Positions 8,465-17,163 of a stretch of 64,000 bases of DNA are shown one piece after another. A model generated the notes under the pieces. It was not told where the DNA came from and searched no databases. It was given only the letters and a program-made list of their open reading frames with translations. The position numbers were made by a program, and so were the translations under genes. Positions within the stretch are counted from its first letter, which is position 1, and each line of letters starts with the position of its first letter. The DNA comes from Bacillota bacterium (lineage in GTDB: Bacteria; Bacillota; Syntrophomonadia; Syntrophomonadales; Syntrophomonadaceae): assembly GCA_023395515.1 (NCBI GenBank), contig JAEWZB010000045.1, positions 1 to 64,000 of the forward strand, in the 5' to 3' direction.

Positions 8465-9208
8465 CTACTTTAATTCCGCTGGAATTAAAGCAATGGGCGG
8501 TAGTTTACGCTTATGCTCACTTTTAGCCGCCAGGTTTTCAATAATTTGGATAACCTTCGGGCTGCCTTTTCCAGTTTCAATATAAGTATCAAGTTCCGGG
8601 TAACTTATGCCCATCTCGTTTTCATCAGTTTGCCCTTCCCATAGACCAGCCGAAGGGGGTTTATCAATAATTGCCTCCGGTATTTTAAGGTATCTGGCTA
8701 AAGCATAGACTTCATGTTTTAGTAAATCAGCTAAAACCTGCAAATCCACCCCATTATCACCATACTTGGTAGAATACCCCACTTTTAACTCACTTCTATT
8801 AGTAGTACCTAAGACTAAATAATTATTAGCCTGAGCAGCATAATACATAGTTAACATTCTCAATCTCGGCTTTATATTAGCTGCTACTAATCTCCTATCA
8901 GGCTTATCATCAAAATGAGCATTAAGTTCTGCCGCTAAAATATTATAAGTATTATCCAGGGCAATTATTTTGTAAGGAATATTAAAATCTTCGGCAAACC
9001 GGCGGGCATGAATTATGTCGGTTAATAAAGTTTCACAAGGTAATATTAAACCTAAGCAATTATCCGGAAAAGCTCTTTTAACCAAAACTCCAGCCACAGC
9101 CGAATCTATTCCACCACTAGCTCCGAATACAATCCCTTTAGCCCCTGCTTCGCTAACCTGCTCCTTAAGCCAGTTAACCAAATAATTGGCTACTGCTTCA
9201 GCATTCAA
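8465..9208 (-). CDS. nadE: NAD+ synthetase (ammonia-dependent type)
   Basis: NadE adenylates nicotinate adenine dinucleotide and amidates it to NAD+. The P-loop SGGIDSA and the GTTNRSELKVGYSTKYGDNGVDL segment are clear. There is no glutaminase domain, so ammonia or an external amidotransferase supplies nitrogen. The start is placed at a TTG at 9208 (then NAEAVANYLVNWL), 13 bases after the cysK stop and behind AAGGGGGAAGGGG. An upstream ATG at 9262 would overlap cysK by 41 bases and add an 18-residue non-family leader. That gives 247 aa, a usual length. Confidence 0.93.
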   Translation of the reverse strand: MNAEAVANYLVNWLKEQVSEAGAKGIVFGASGGIDSAVAGVLVKRAFPDNCLGLILPCETLLTDIIHARRFAEDFNIPYKIIALDNTYNILAAELNAHFDDKPDRRLVAANIKPRLRMLTMYYAAQANNYLVLGTTNRSELKVGYSTKYGDNGVDLQVLADLLKHEVYALARYLKIPEAIIDKPPSAGLWEGQTDENEMGISYPELDTYIETGKGSPKVIQIIENLAAKSEHKRKLPPIALIPAELK

Positions 9209-9221
9209 TTCCCCTTCCCCC

Positions 9222-10139
9222 TTAAGCAAATAATTCTGTAGATATATATTTTTCTGCCCCATCAGGCGCTATAGCCAGAATTCTTTTTCCCGGGCCTAAC
9301 TCTTTAGCTAACATTTTCGCTGCATAAATTGCAGCTCCAGACGATATGCCTAAAAGCAAAGCTTCTTTACGGGCTAACTCCCGAGCTGCAGCTATAGCAT
9401 CTTCATCTTCAACTGTAATTACCTTATTAATCAGGCTAAAGTCTAGTACCGGGGGTATGAATCCTGCCCCAATTCCCTGAATCAAATGGCAGCCGGTTGA
9501 TTTACCGCTTAATACTGCCGAAGTGGCAGGTTCTACGGCCACAATTAGAATATTCGGTAAGGCTTTCTTCAGTACTCGTCCAGCTCCGGTAATAGTACCG
9601 CCACTTCCCACTCCACAAACGAAAGCATCTAAATTATTACCCATTTGTTCGATTATTTCTTTGCCCGTAGTAAGTTCATGGCTTTTAACATTAGCCGGAT
9701 TTTCAAATTGTTTAACTAAGAAATATCTGGCATCACTCTCGGCCATCCTTTTAGCTTCGGCAACGGCTCCCTGCATTCCTTGGGCAGCCGGAGTCAGTAC
9801 TAACCGAACCCCCATAGCACTCATTATTTTCTTCCGTTCCTCACTCATATTCTCAGGCATAACAATAACTATGGGATATCCTTTAATACAGGCAGCCATA
9901 GCTAAACCAATTCCGGTATTACCGCTAGTTGCCTCCAAAATTATAGAGTCATGGTTAAGTATTCCCTCCGCCTCGGCTTGCTCAATCATATAACGTCCCG
10001 GACGATCCTTAACTCCACCCGCAGGATTAAAATTTTCCAGCTTAACAAAGATATCTGCTTCATCTGGGCTAGTCAAACTATTGAGTTTGACAATGGGAGT
10101 CTGTCCAATAAGTTCTAGAACACTGTTTACTACTCTCAT
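9222..10139 (-). CDS. cysK: Cysteine synthase A
   Basis: This PLP-dependent O-acetylserine sulfhydrylase (305 aa) makes cysteine from O-acetylserine and sulfide. The PLP lysine is in NPAGGVKDRPG, followed by TSGNTGIGLAMA, the GSGGTITGAG phosphate loop and GISSGAAIYAA. It sits between metH and nadE on the same strand, consistent with a sulfur amino acid and cofactor cluster. Confidence 0.95.
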   Translation of the reverse strand: MRVVNSVLELIGQTPIVKLNSLTSPDEADIFVKLENFNPAGGVKDRPGRYMIEQAEAEGILNHDSIILEATSGNTGIGLAMAACIKGYPIVIVMPENMSEERKKIMSAMGVRLVLTPAAQGMQGAVAEAKRMAESDARYFLVKQFENPANVKSHELTTGKEIIEQMGNNLDAFVCGVGSGGTITGAGRVLKKALPNILIVAVEPATSAVLSGKSTGCHLIQGIGAGFIPPVLDFSLINKVITVEDEDAIAAARELARKEALLLGISSGAAIYAAKMLAKELGPGKRILAIAPDGAEKYISTELFA

Positions 10140-10186
10140 TTTACTGCCTCCTTATCTTCTGCTAAACCTACCAGCTACTAAATATG

Positions 10187-12697
10187 CTAAACTTCCAACA
10201 GTTTTTTAGCTACAATAACTGCATTTCTTGCATCTTGGGAATAAGCATCAGCTCCTATATTTTGGGCATAATCAGCAGTAAGTACAGCCCCCCCTACCAT
10301 GACTTTGCAATTTAAGGAATTAGCCTTTACTTTTTCAATTACTTCCAGCATACGAGGCATCGTAGTAGTCATTAAAGCACTTAGTCCAATAATGTCAGCC
10401 TGGTTATGTATAGCGGCATTAATTATTTCATCTGCTTTAACATCTTTTCCTAAATCAATTATTTTAAATCCGTAGTTTTCTAATAGAACTGCCACAATAT
10501 TTTTGCCAATGTCATGTATATCACCTTCAACCGTAGCTAAGACAATAACTCCCAGGCTTTGGTTATTATCTTCGGCCAGTAAGGGTTTAATTTTGGCAAA
10601 ACCTGTTTTCATGGCCTCAGCCGCCATCATTAACTGGGGCAGAAAATACCTTTTTTCATCATACATTAAGCCGGCTTCTTCTATACCTGGTATAAGACTA
10701 GTATTTACAATATCTAAGGGGTCTAAATTCCGGGCTAACGCATCATCTATAAGTTTTTCAGTCAGGTCCTTATTACCCTGAAAAACCGCCTTTTGTATTT
10801 CCTCTTTTAAACTTAGAATCGGAGTGCCCACAGGCAAAACTTCTTTATTATCGGTGGTTAATAGTTGGTTATTGGGTACTTGATTAACTGGGCCTATTAG
10901 CCCCGGAATATTACATTGCTGACAAATAGGACTTCGCCAATTCGTAACATTACTTTGAGGTTTATAATCTACATAGTCATTTATAAAATTAATACAATTC
11001 TCATCCCGGTTTAACAAAACTGCGGAGGCTCTGGTAGCATCCATTAGGCGCTCATCCAAAGGGTTCATTATAGGTAAATCCAGTCCAGCCGCCCAGGCCA
11101 TGGCTAAATAAGTAGAATTAATAATATCCCGGCCCGGTAATCCGTGAGAAACATTACTTACTCCCAAGACCGTTCCTACCTTAAATTCATCCTTTATTAA
11201 TTTCAAGGCCTTAATAGTTTCCATAACCTGGCCTTGCTCAGCACTAGCAGTCTTAACCAGACTATCTATATAAATATCCTCGTCCCGTAATCCATACTCT
11301 TTAGCCTTCATATATATTTTTCGTGCTACTTCTACTCTTTCTTCAGCCGTGCTAGGTATTCCTCTTTCATCTAGGCATAAACCTAATACAGCCGCACCAT
11401 ATTTTTTAGCCAGAGGCAGAACTAATTCTAAATTTCTTTCTTCTGCCGTAGTAGAATTTATTAAAGGACGGCCCACAAAGTTTTTTAAGCCCTCTTCAAC
11501 CGCCTCTATATTAGTAGAATCGATAGATATAGGTACATCTACCGCACCTTGGACAGCTTTAACGGCCTTACCCATGGTAGCTTTTTCATCTATACCGGGA
11601 ACTCCCATATTAATATCCAGTATAGGTGCTCCATGCTGAACCTGATTTTTAGCGTCATCAATGACCATTTGCATGTGCCCCATTTTAATATCTTCCGCCA
11701 ATTTTTTGCGGGCGGTAGGGTTTATTCTTTCCCCTATAAAAGCTAAGGGGTTACCATCACCAATAAGTACATTTTGAGTACGGGAGGCTAAACCACGTAA
11801 AGCACGGTTGTTTCTTTTCAGGGGAGTTAATCCCCGCAAAACATTGGCCATAGCCTGAATATGTAAAGGAGTAGTGCCGCAACATCCGCCTATAATGTTT
11901 ACCCCTGCATCCCTAAGTAATAAAGCATACTCTCCCATTTCTTCAGGAGTATCGGGAAATACCGTTTCCCCATTTATTAAGGTAGGAAGACCCGCATTCG
12001 GTTCAATTGATAAATAAACGGTAGTATAACGGTTTAATATTTCCATGACCGGCAAAAGCTCTCTAGCTCCCCCGGAACAATTGGCCCCTATAGCTAAGGG
12101 CCCCAATGCTTCTAAAACCAGCAAAGCAGTAAGAGGGTCAGTACCCATCATAGTTCTGCCCCCATTTTCGTAAGTCATGTGGGCAATAACCGGCAGCCTG
12201 GTACTGTATTTAGCTGCAGCCAGAGCTATCCGCATTTCCCCAATATCAGTCATAGTCTCAATCGATATTAAATCTGCCCCCGCTTGTTCACAAGCTATCA
12301 TTTGTTCGCTAAAAACATTAAACAACTGATCAAAAGTTGCCTCCCCAAAAGGGTTAAGCAGCATACCGGTAGGTCCAATGGAAGCTGCTACAAAGGCTTT
12401 TCCTTTAGCAATATCTTTAGCTATCTTAACCGCGGCAGAATTAATTTCGTCAACTTTGTCTTCCAGTCCGTATTCCTTTAATTTTAAAGAACTGCCGCCA
12501 AAAGTATTAGTCTGTATAATATTGGCTCCTGCCTCTATGTAATCATAATGAATATCTGCTAATATTTTAGGATGATTAATACCATATAATTCGGGACATT
12601 CTCCCGGTAACATACCGCTATTCTGCAGCATAGTTCCCATGGCACCATCAAGTATTAGAATTTTCTCCTTTAATTGCGCAACTAAGTCATTAAACAA
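10187..12697 (-). CDS. metH: Cobalamin-dependent methionine synthase, lacking the activation domain
   Basis: MetH moves a methyl group from methyltetrahydrofolate via cob(I)alamin to homocysteine. Order: homocysteine-binding barrel with zinc Cys in GANCSG and GGCCGTTP (first 300 residues), pterin-binding barrel (NPTARKKLAEDIKMG onward), cobalamin cap, and B12 Rossmann domain with the DIHDIGKN histidine motif. The roughly 836 aa stop after the B12 domain. As in many Clostridia and Thermotoga, the SAM-binding reactivation domain is absent, so reactivation must come from a separate protein. A TTG at 12697 is favoured because AGGAG lies inside the longer reading from 12724. A SAM-I riboswitch precedes it. 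Confidence 0.93.
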   Translation of the reverse strand: MFNDLVAQLKEKILILDGAMGTMLQNSGMLPGECPELYGINHPKILADIHYDYIEAGANIIQTNTFGGSSLKLKEYGLEDKVDEINSAAVKIAKDIAKGKAFVAASIGPTGMLLNPFGEATFDQLFNVFSEQMIACEQAGADLISIETMTDIGEMRIALAAAKYSTRLPVIAHMTYENGGRTMMGTDPLTALLVLEALGPLAIGANCSGGARELLPVMEILNRYTTVYLSIEPNAGLPTLINGETVFPDTPEEMGEYALLLRDAGVNIIGGCCGTTPLHIQAMANVLRGLTPLKRNNRALRGLASRTQNVLIGDGNPLAFIGERINPTARKKLAEDIKMGHMQMVIDDAKNQVQHGAPILDINMGVPGIDEKATMGKAVKAVQGAVDVPISIDSTNIEAVEEGLKNFVGRPLINSTTAEERNLELVLPLAKKYGAAVLGLCLDERGIPSTAEERVEVARKIYMKAKEYGLRDEDIYIDSLVKTASAEQGQVMETIKALKLIKDEFKVGTVLGVSNVSHGLPGRDIINSTYLAMAWAAGLDLPIMNPLDERLMDATRASAVLLNRDENCINFINDYVDYKPQSNVTNWRSPICQQCNIPGLIGPVNQVPNNQLLTTDNKEVLPVGTPILSLKEEIQKAVFQGNKDLTEKLIDDALARNLDPLDIVNTSLIPGIEEAGLMYDEKRYFLPQLMMAAEAMKTGFAKIKPLLAEDNNQSLGVIVLATVEGDIHDIGKNIVAVLLENYGFKIIDLGKDVKADEIINAAIHNQADIIGLSALMTTTMPRMLEVIEKVKANSLNCKVMVGGAVLTADYAQNIGADAYSQDARNAVIVAKKLLEV

Positions 12698-12761
12698 ACT
12701 TATAACACTCTCCTCTGAAATCAAGGTAAAATTCCTTGTTGCCTTTATTTACTTTAAATAA

Positions 12762-12787
12762 AATAAAAACCCTCTGGAATAGAGAGT
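12762..12787 (-). terminator. Terminator of the SAM-I riboswitch
   Basis: On the minus strand, ACTCTCT-attcc-AGAGGGT is followed by TTTTTATTTT. It is the expression platform of the riboswitch, about 65 bases before the metH start. Confidence 0.85.
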
Positions 12788-12896
12788 TTGATTTGCTCTC
12801 ATCAGCCAGGTAAAACCTGCAGGATTTGGCACCTTGCCTGTGCAGCCGGTTGCCGGGTTTCATAGGGCCAGTCCCTCCACCACTCTTGATAAGAGT
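12788..12896 (-). promoter_or_regulatory. SAM-I (S-box) riboswitch aptamer controlling metH
   Basis: Read on the minus strand, the leader has the S-box core in order: CTCTTATCAAGAG closing helix, GGTGGAGGGACTGGCCC, ATGAAACCCGGCAACC, then AAGGTGCCAAATCCTGC and a terminal TGATGAGAGC. These are the invariant blocks of the SAM-I class. High SAM should favour the terminator and shut off metH. The aptamer begins only nine bases after the tatA stop, so its promoter must lie within or upstream of tatA. Confidence 0.93.
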
Positions 12897-12904
12897 TCTT
12901 ATAT

Positions 12905-13258
12905 TTATTGATATGGATTATGTTCTTCTTCGTTCTTAGTCTCAATTTCTTCAGTACCACTTTTATTTAGTGGTTCATTTGATTCGTTAACCTCGTCAGC
13001 TTCATCAGCCTCATCAGCTTCACTAACAGATGGTTTAATCACTTCAGGTTTTACCACCTTAGGTTTCGGTTCTTCGTCAAACTTTAGCGCATTTTGAAAT
13101 TCTTTTTGCACTCCTGAAGTAGTTTTTTTAAACTCACTGAGGGCTTTTCCTACTGACCTGGCTACCTCGGGAAGCTTACCGGGGCCAACTACGATTAAGG
13201 CCACCAACATAATAAAGACTAGTTCCCACGTCCCTATATTTCCGATAAAACCATACAT
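12905..13258 (-). CDS. tatA: Twin-arginine translocase subunit TatA/TatB
   Basis: This 117-aa protein has one N-terminal membrane helix (TWELVFIMLVALIVV), the VGPGKLPEVARSVGKALSEFKK hinge and amphipathic helix, and a long acidic tail with a tandem ADEADEADE repeat. It forms the pore component for folded, cofactor-loaded Tat substrates. That fits the Tat-signal enzymes FdnG (23266-26307) and the two DmsA-type proteins in this window. No tatC is present here. GGAGG ribosome binding site. Confidence 0.88.
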   Translation of the reverse strand: MYGFIGNIGTWELVFIMLVALIVVGPGKLPEVARSVGKALSEFKKTTSGVQKEFQNALKFDEEPKPKVVKPEVIKPSVSEADEADEADEVNESNEPLNKSGTEEIETKNEEEHNPYQ

Positions 13259-13358
13259 TAGTTAACCTCCAGAAGTTATTCTTAGTCTATTGGTATTCTG
13301 CTTATCTATACTTCTAATTGTACTTTCATTTAGCATTTTTATCAATTTAATTTGGGAG

Positions 13359-13880
13359 CTAAACTACTCGCACCGCACTGCTTTTAAAAATAGCATAAAC
13401 CATTTCTCCGATTTCAAGTTTCATATCTTTATACGATTTATAAGTAATAGTCGCATAAAGAGGAAAACCTATATCTAATATAACTTTTACGATTTGTCCC
13501 TTTTCTATAATATCTTTAATTTCTCCTTTGATGATATTTCTGGCACTGCTATCCAGGACATCCCGGGCCAAGATAATATCTTCCGGAGCAATAGCTATGC
13601 GAACCTCGCCTTCCTCTTCGGTTACCAGGTTAATTTCCACATTACCCGTTTGGAAATACTTATCCCCATTGCGATTAAATATAAAACCTTTAACTATATT
13701 ATCAATAGCCTTAGATTTTGTAATATAGGCCTCTATATCTGAAGATTGAATACGTAGATTACGTCCCACCCGATAAGCTTCCAAATCACCCCGTTTAACC
13801 ATTTCATAAACGGTATATTTGGAGATTTTAAGCATTTCTGCTACTTCTTCAGGAGTATATGATTTATTTTGCTCCATCAT
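13359..13880 (-). CDS. HTH (MerR/excisionase-type) plus TOBE-like domain regulator, probably molybdate responsive
   Basis: About 173 aa. Residues 5-50 form an excisionase/MerR-type winged helix (YTPEEVAEMLKISKYTVYEMVKRGDLEAYRVG). The C-terminal 70 residues look like a TOBE/Mop fold (SARNIIKGEIKDIIEKGQIVKVILDIG). This HTH-TOBE pairing is the typical clostridial stand-in for ModE, binding molybdate or tungstate. Its position beside the formate dehydrogenase operon and 14 kb from modABC suits that role. Start at 13880 behind AGAGGTG. The effector is inferred. Confidence 0.75.
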   Translation of the reverse strand: MMEQNKSYTPEEVAEMLKISKYTVYEMVKRGDLEAYRVGRNLRIQSSDIEAYITKSKAIDNIVKGFIFNRNGDKYFQTGNVEINLVTEEEGEVRIAIAPEDIILARDVLDSSARNIIKGEIKDIIEKGQIVKVILDIGFPLYATITYKSYKDMKLEIGEMVYAIFKSSAVRVV

Positions 13881-14072
13881 TGTCACCTCTTTATGCTAGT
13901 GCTAAAAAGCCTAGGCTTGTTTATAATGTATCCATTTAATTATATCGTAACCATCATTACTTTTAAAACTCTATTTATTAATGGGAAACTAATATCTAAC
14001 TTTAGAAGTACCAAAGATTTATTATCACTCCTGAAAATCAGTTATTTTATCAGGATTATATGGAACAAAAAG

Positions 14073-14100
14073 CGTACCTCACTAAATTCAATGAGGTACG
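14073..14100 (-). terminator. Terminator after the NuoF-like gene
   Basis: Minus strand CGTACCTCA / TGAGGTACG arms with a 10-base loop, then CTTTTTG. It closes the long formate dehydrogenase operon. The rest of 13881-14175 holds only AT-rich spacer and presumably the promoter of the HTH-TOBE gene. Confidence 0.75.
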
Positions 14101-14175
14101 CCCTAGTTAAGCCTATTACAGTTAATTTGAAATATTAACTAAGAAGCCCACAATTATTAAGATAAGGTCTTAAGG

Positions 14176-15399
14176 TTAAACTAACTTAGCTTGGTATTCC
14201 GCATTAAAGTTCTTAAGCGTAGTTAAGAATGGTGCAGGTGAAGCCTGACCTAAGCCGCATAAACAAGCCCTGGTCATAATTCTGCCTAGATTTTCTGACA
14301 AAGCAATATCTTGAGCCGTTGCCTTACCATCATTAACTTTCTGTAATGTCTCATGTAATCTCTTAGTACCTTCCCGGCAAGGAGTACATTTCCCACAAGA
14401 CTCATGTTCAAAGAACTTAGTTATTCTTTCAATAACATCAATTAAATCTACATCTTCATCCATGACGAAAACTGCTCCCGAACCTAAAGTGGCACCAATG
14501 GCAGCCATGGAATCAAAGTCAACTTGTGTATCTAAGAGGGATTCAGGAATAAAACCACCGGAAGTTCCTCCAATTTGTACCGCCTTAAACTTTTTGCCTC
14601 CGGCAATACCGCCACCAAATTCAAAAATCACGTCACGGATAGTAGCATTGGTAGGAAGTTCAAAAACCGTCTTATTTACTACATCGCCGGTCAATGTAAA
14701 TACTTTAGTGCCCGGATAATTGGAAGCACCTATGGATTTATACCAATCGGCTCCTTTTTCTATGATTACCGGAACATTTACTAATGTTTCTACATTATTT
14801 ACTACCGTGGGCTTACCCCATAAACCTTCTACACCAGGATAAGGCGGCTTAAATCTAGGTTCACCACGATGACCTTCAATAGACTCGATTAAAGCAGTTT
14901 CTTCACCACATACATAAGCACCGGCACCCAGTCTTATTTCAATATCAAAGTCGCCTAATACGCCTTTAGCTTTAGCTTGGTCTATAGCTTTTTGTACCAC
15001 CTCAGCTACATAAGGATATTCGCCCCGACAATAAATATATCCCTTAGTCGCTCCGATTGCATAACCGCAAATTGCCATTCCTTCTAAAAGTGCATGAGGA
15101 TCATTTTCCATTATAATCCGATCTTTATATGTACCTGGTTCTCCTTCATCAGCATTACACACTACATATTTCTGATCGGCAGGAGTTTGATAACTAAACC
15201 CCCATTTAGTTCCCGCATTAAATCCAGCTCCGCCGCGTCCCCGCAGACCTGAATTTTTCACTTCATCTATTACTTCTCTTTGCCCCATACTCCGAGCTTT
15301 TTCTAAAGACTTATAACCACCTGCGTTAATATAATCTTCAATATTAAGCGGATCTATTTTACCATAGTTACGTAATACTATGCGTTTTTCCTCAGCCAT
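14176..15399 (-). CDS. NuoF-like NADH-binding (FMN, 4Fe-4S) subunit of formate dehydrogenase
   Basis: 407 aa. The FMN/NAD(H)-binding flavoprotein has GRGGAGFNAGTKW near residue 55, the ADEGEPGTYKDR segment, GAGAYVCGEETALIESIEG, and the C-terminal 4Fe-4S ligands ESCGKCTPCREG plus a distal ACLCGLGQ. It ends without the extra ferredoxin domains of HydB-type bifurcating subunits. It lies 22 bases after NuoE and in the FdhA operon, so it should pass electrons between formate and NAD(P)+. Start at 15399 behind GGAGGG. Confidence 0.9.
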   Translation of the reverse strand: MAEEKRIVLRNYGKIDPLNIEDYINAGGYKSLEKARSMGQREVIDEVKNSGLRGRGGAGFNAGTKWGFSYQTPADQKYVVCNADEGEPGTYKDRIIMENDPHALLEGMAICGYAIGATKGYIYCRGEYPYVAEVVQKAIDQAKAKGVLGDFDIEIRLGAGAYVCGEETALIESIEGHRGEPRFKPPYPGVEGLWGKPTVVNNVETLVNVPVIIEKGADWYKSIGASNYPGTKVFTLTGDVVNKTVFELPTNATIRDVIFEFGGGIAGGKKFKAVQIGGTSGGFIPESLLDTQVDFDSMAAIGATLGSGAVFVMDEDVDLIDVIERITKFFEHESCGKCTPCREGTKRLHETLQKVNDGKATAQDIALSENLGRIMTRACLCGLGQASPAPFLTTLKNFNAEYQAKLV

Positions 15400-15421
15400 C
15401 AATTTCCCTCCTTTCCCTAAG

Positions 15422-15868
15422 TTATTTATATTCTGCTAATATAGCAGGGATTTTCTCCGCCGTTAAATCTCCATATGGTTTCCGGTTAATAGTAATTACC
15501 GGAGTCTCCTGACATTGTCCTACGCATTCCGTAAATTCCAAGGTAAATTTACCATCTGGAGTAGTTTCACCCATCTTAATCCCTAACTCATTTTCCAGAG
15601 CAGCCACTACTTTATCAGCGCCAGCTATATGACAAGGAGCACTTTCGCAAATGCGTATTACATTCTTGCCCCGTTCCCCTACTTTTAAGTAGGAATAGAA
15701 TGTAGCAACTCCATATGCTTCAGCCTTTGAGATTTTAAAAGTCTTAGCAGCCACAGCTATTGCCTCTTCAGGTATGTAGCTATATTCCTTTTGAATAGCA
15801 TTATAAGCTTCAATAATGCCGCCCCGTACATCTTTATATGCACTGATAATCTCCTTGTAGTCTGCCAT
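15422..15868 (-). CDS. NuoE-like 2Fe-2S (thioredoxin-fold) subunit
   Basis: 148 aa. An N-terminal helical part (YIPEEAIAVAAKTF, GVATFYSYL) is followed by a thioredoxin-like 2Fe-2S domain with ligands in CESAPC and CVGQC. It bridges the NuoF flavoprotein to the iron-sulfur chain of the catalytic FdhA subunit. It immediately precedes the NuoF-like gene. GGGAGGTGG ribosome binding site. Confidence 0.92.
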   Translation of the reverse strand: MADYKEIISAYKDVRGGIIEAYNAIQKEYSYIPEEAIAVAAKTFKISKAEAYGVATFYSYLKVGERGKNVIRICESAPCHIAGADKVVAALENELGIKMGETTPDGKFTLEFTECVGQCQETPVITINRKPYGDLTAEKIPAILAEYK

Positions 15869-15933
15869 TATCTTTCCACCTCCCGAATAATCCTAAAACA
15901 CTATTATTTTACAAAATGACTATTTGGCATTTT

Positions 15934-17139
15934 TTATAAATTATTAAGAAGTATAACATCTACCTCTTCCCCAGGTTCAACTGGAGGATTTTTAGCTGGT
16001 AAATCTATAAGTGCATTACACTTAATAAGCGAACGAATCATGCTAGGTTTTTGTCCAGGTTGTACCGTAACCTGCCATCCCTCTTTATCAAAACTGGCAT
16101 AACCTCGTACAAAGCGTCTAGTACCAGTCTTTTTAGCAAAACCATTGGTACATTTAGCTTTAATCCTTGGTAAATAAGGGTTTAAGCCTTGCATAGCTTT
16201 AATAGCCGGAGCCACAAACAGATGGTACCCTACTGCGCAGGAGGCCGGATTTCCCGATAAGGCAAAAATTAACCCTGAATTTAAACGAGCAGCACCAGTA
16301 TGACTGCCAGGCTGAATAGGTACGCCCCAATACAGTACTTCAGCTTCCAAAGCTTCCATCAGCGCCATAACTTCATTATTACCCTCGGAATAGGTTCCTC
16401 CCGTTAGAATAAGAATATCGTTCTGTTCCAGCAAATCCAGGACAGCTTCTTTAATGGACCCTTGATCCTTAACCGCTATTTTATTGGCATTAGGTATACC
16501 GCCATCTTGTATTGTTAAGGCAGCTAATAGTGGTCCATTACTATCTCTTATTTGCCCGGGATTAGGTTCATCCTGCCAAAAAACTACATTTTCACTTAAA
16601 CTCAATACCGCGACTTTAGGTTTTTCATATACTTTGACCATAGACTGGCCGAAAGCCGCCAGTAAACTTATTTCACCTGGCCCTAGTACTTGGTTATCAG
16701 CCAAGAGTAAATCATCCTTTTGATAATCTTCACCAGCTTGTTTAATATTGTTCCCGGCTTTAATAACTTCCCTAGGCTGAACTAAATTACCGTTAACCTC
16801 AGTATTTTCATGGGGTACTACTGCTACCGTTCCCTCCGGCAGGTTCCCACCAGTCGCAACACCCATAGCTTCACCTGGTTGCAATGGAGCTTTAGGTACG
16901 TCCCCTAAACCTACATATCCAGTTAGTATAAAATGATTTTCATCATTTTCCCGGGCCTTAGCAACTGCATATCCATCAACTGCAGATTGGTTGCAATCGG
17001 GCAGGTTTTTATCGGCATATATATTCTCTGCGCTAACCCGTCCCAAGGCTTCCATAATTGATATATATTTACTTGCTAAACGGGGAGTATGCTGAATAAT
17101 CTGTTCCAAAACTGCTTCGAAATCTTTATCTACTAACAT
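15934..17139 (-). CDS. moeA: Molybdopterin molybdenumtransferase MoeA
   Basis: 401 aa. MoeA inserts molybdate into adenylylated molybdopterin. Family marks: DGYAVAKA near residue 71, GVATGGNLPEG, ILTGGTYSEGNNEV, and ALSGNPASCAVGYHLF, with a C-terminal beta-barrel domain IV. It is in the operon of the Mo/Sec formate dehydrogenase and follows a second, divergent MoeA-family gene by 24 bases. The pairing could allow separate metal handling (for example Mo versus W), which is inference. Confidence 0.92.
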   Translation of the reverse strand: MLVDKDFEAVLEQIIQHTPRLASKYISIMEALGRVSAENIYADKNLPDCNQSAVDGYAVAKARENDENHFILTGYVGLGDVPKAPLQPGEAMGVATGGNLPEGTVAVVPHENTEVNGNLVQPREVIKAGNNIKQAGEDYQKDDLLLADNQVLGPGEISLLAAFGQSMVKVYEKPKVAVLSLSENVVFWQDEPNPGQIRDSNGPLLAALTIQDGGIPNANKIAVKDQGSIKEAVLDLLEQNDILILTGGTYSEGNNEVMALMEALEAEVLYWGVPIQPGSHTGAARLNSGLIFALSGNPASCAVGYHLFVAPAIKAMQGLNPYLPRIKAKCTNGFAKKTGTRRFVRGYASFDKEGWQVTVQPGQKPSMIRSLIKCNALIDLPAKNPPVEPGEEVDVILLNNL

Positions 17140-17163
17140 GTAATATATCCTCCATTCATCATA

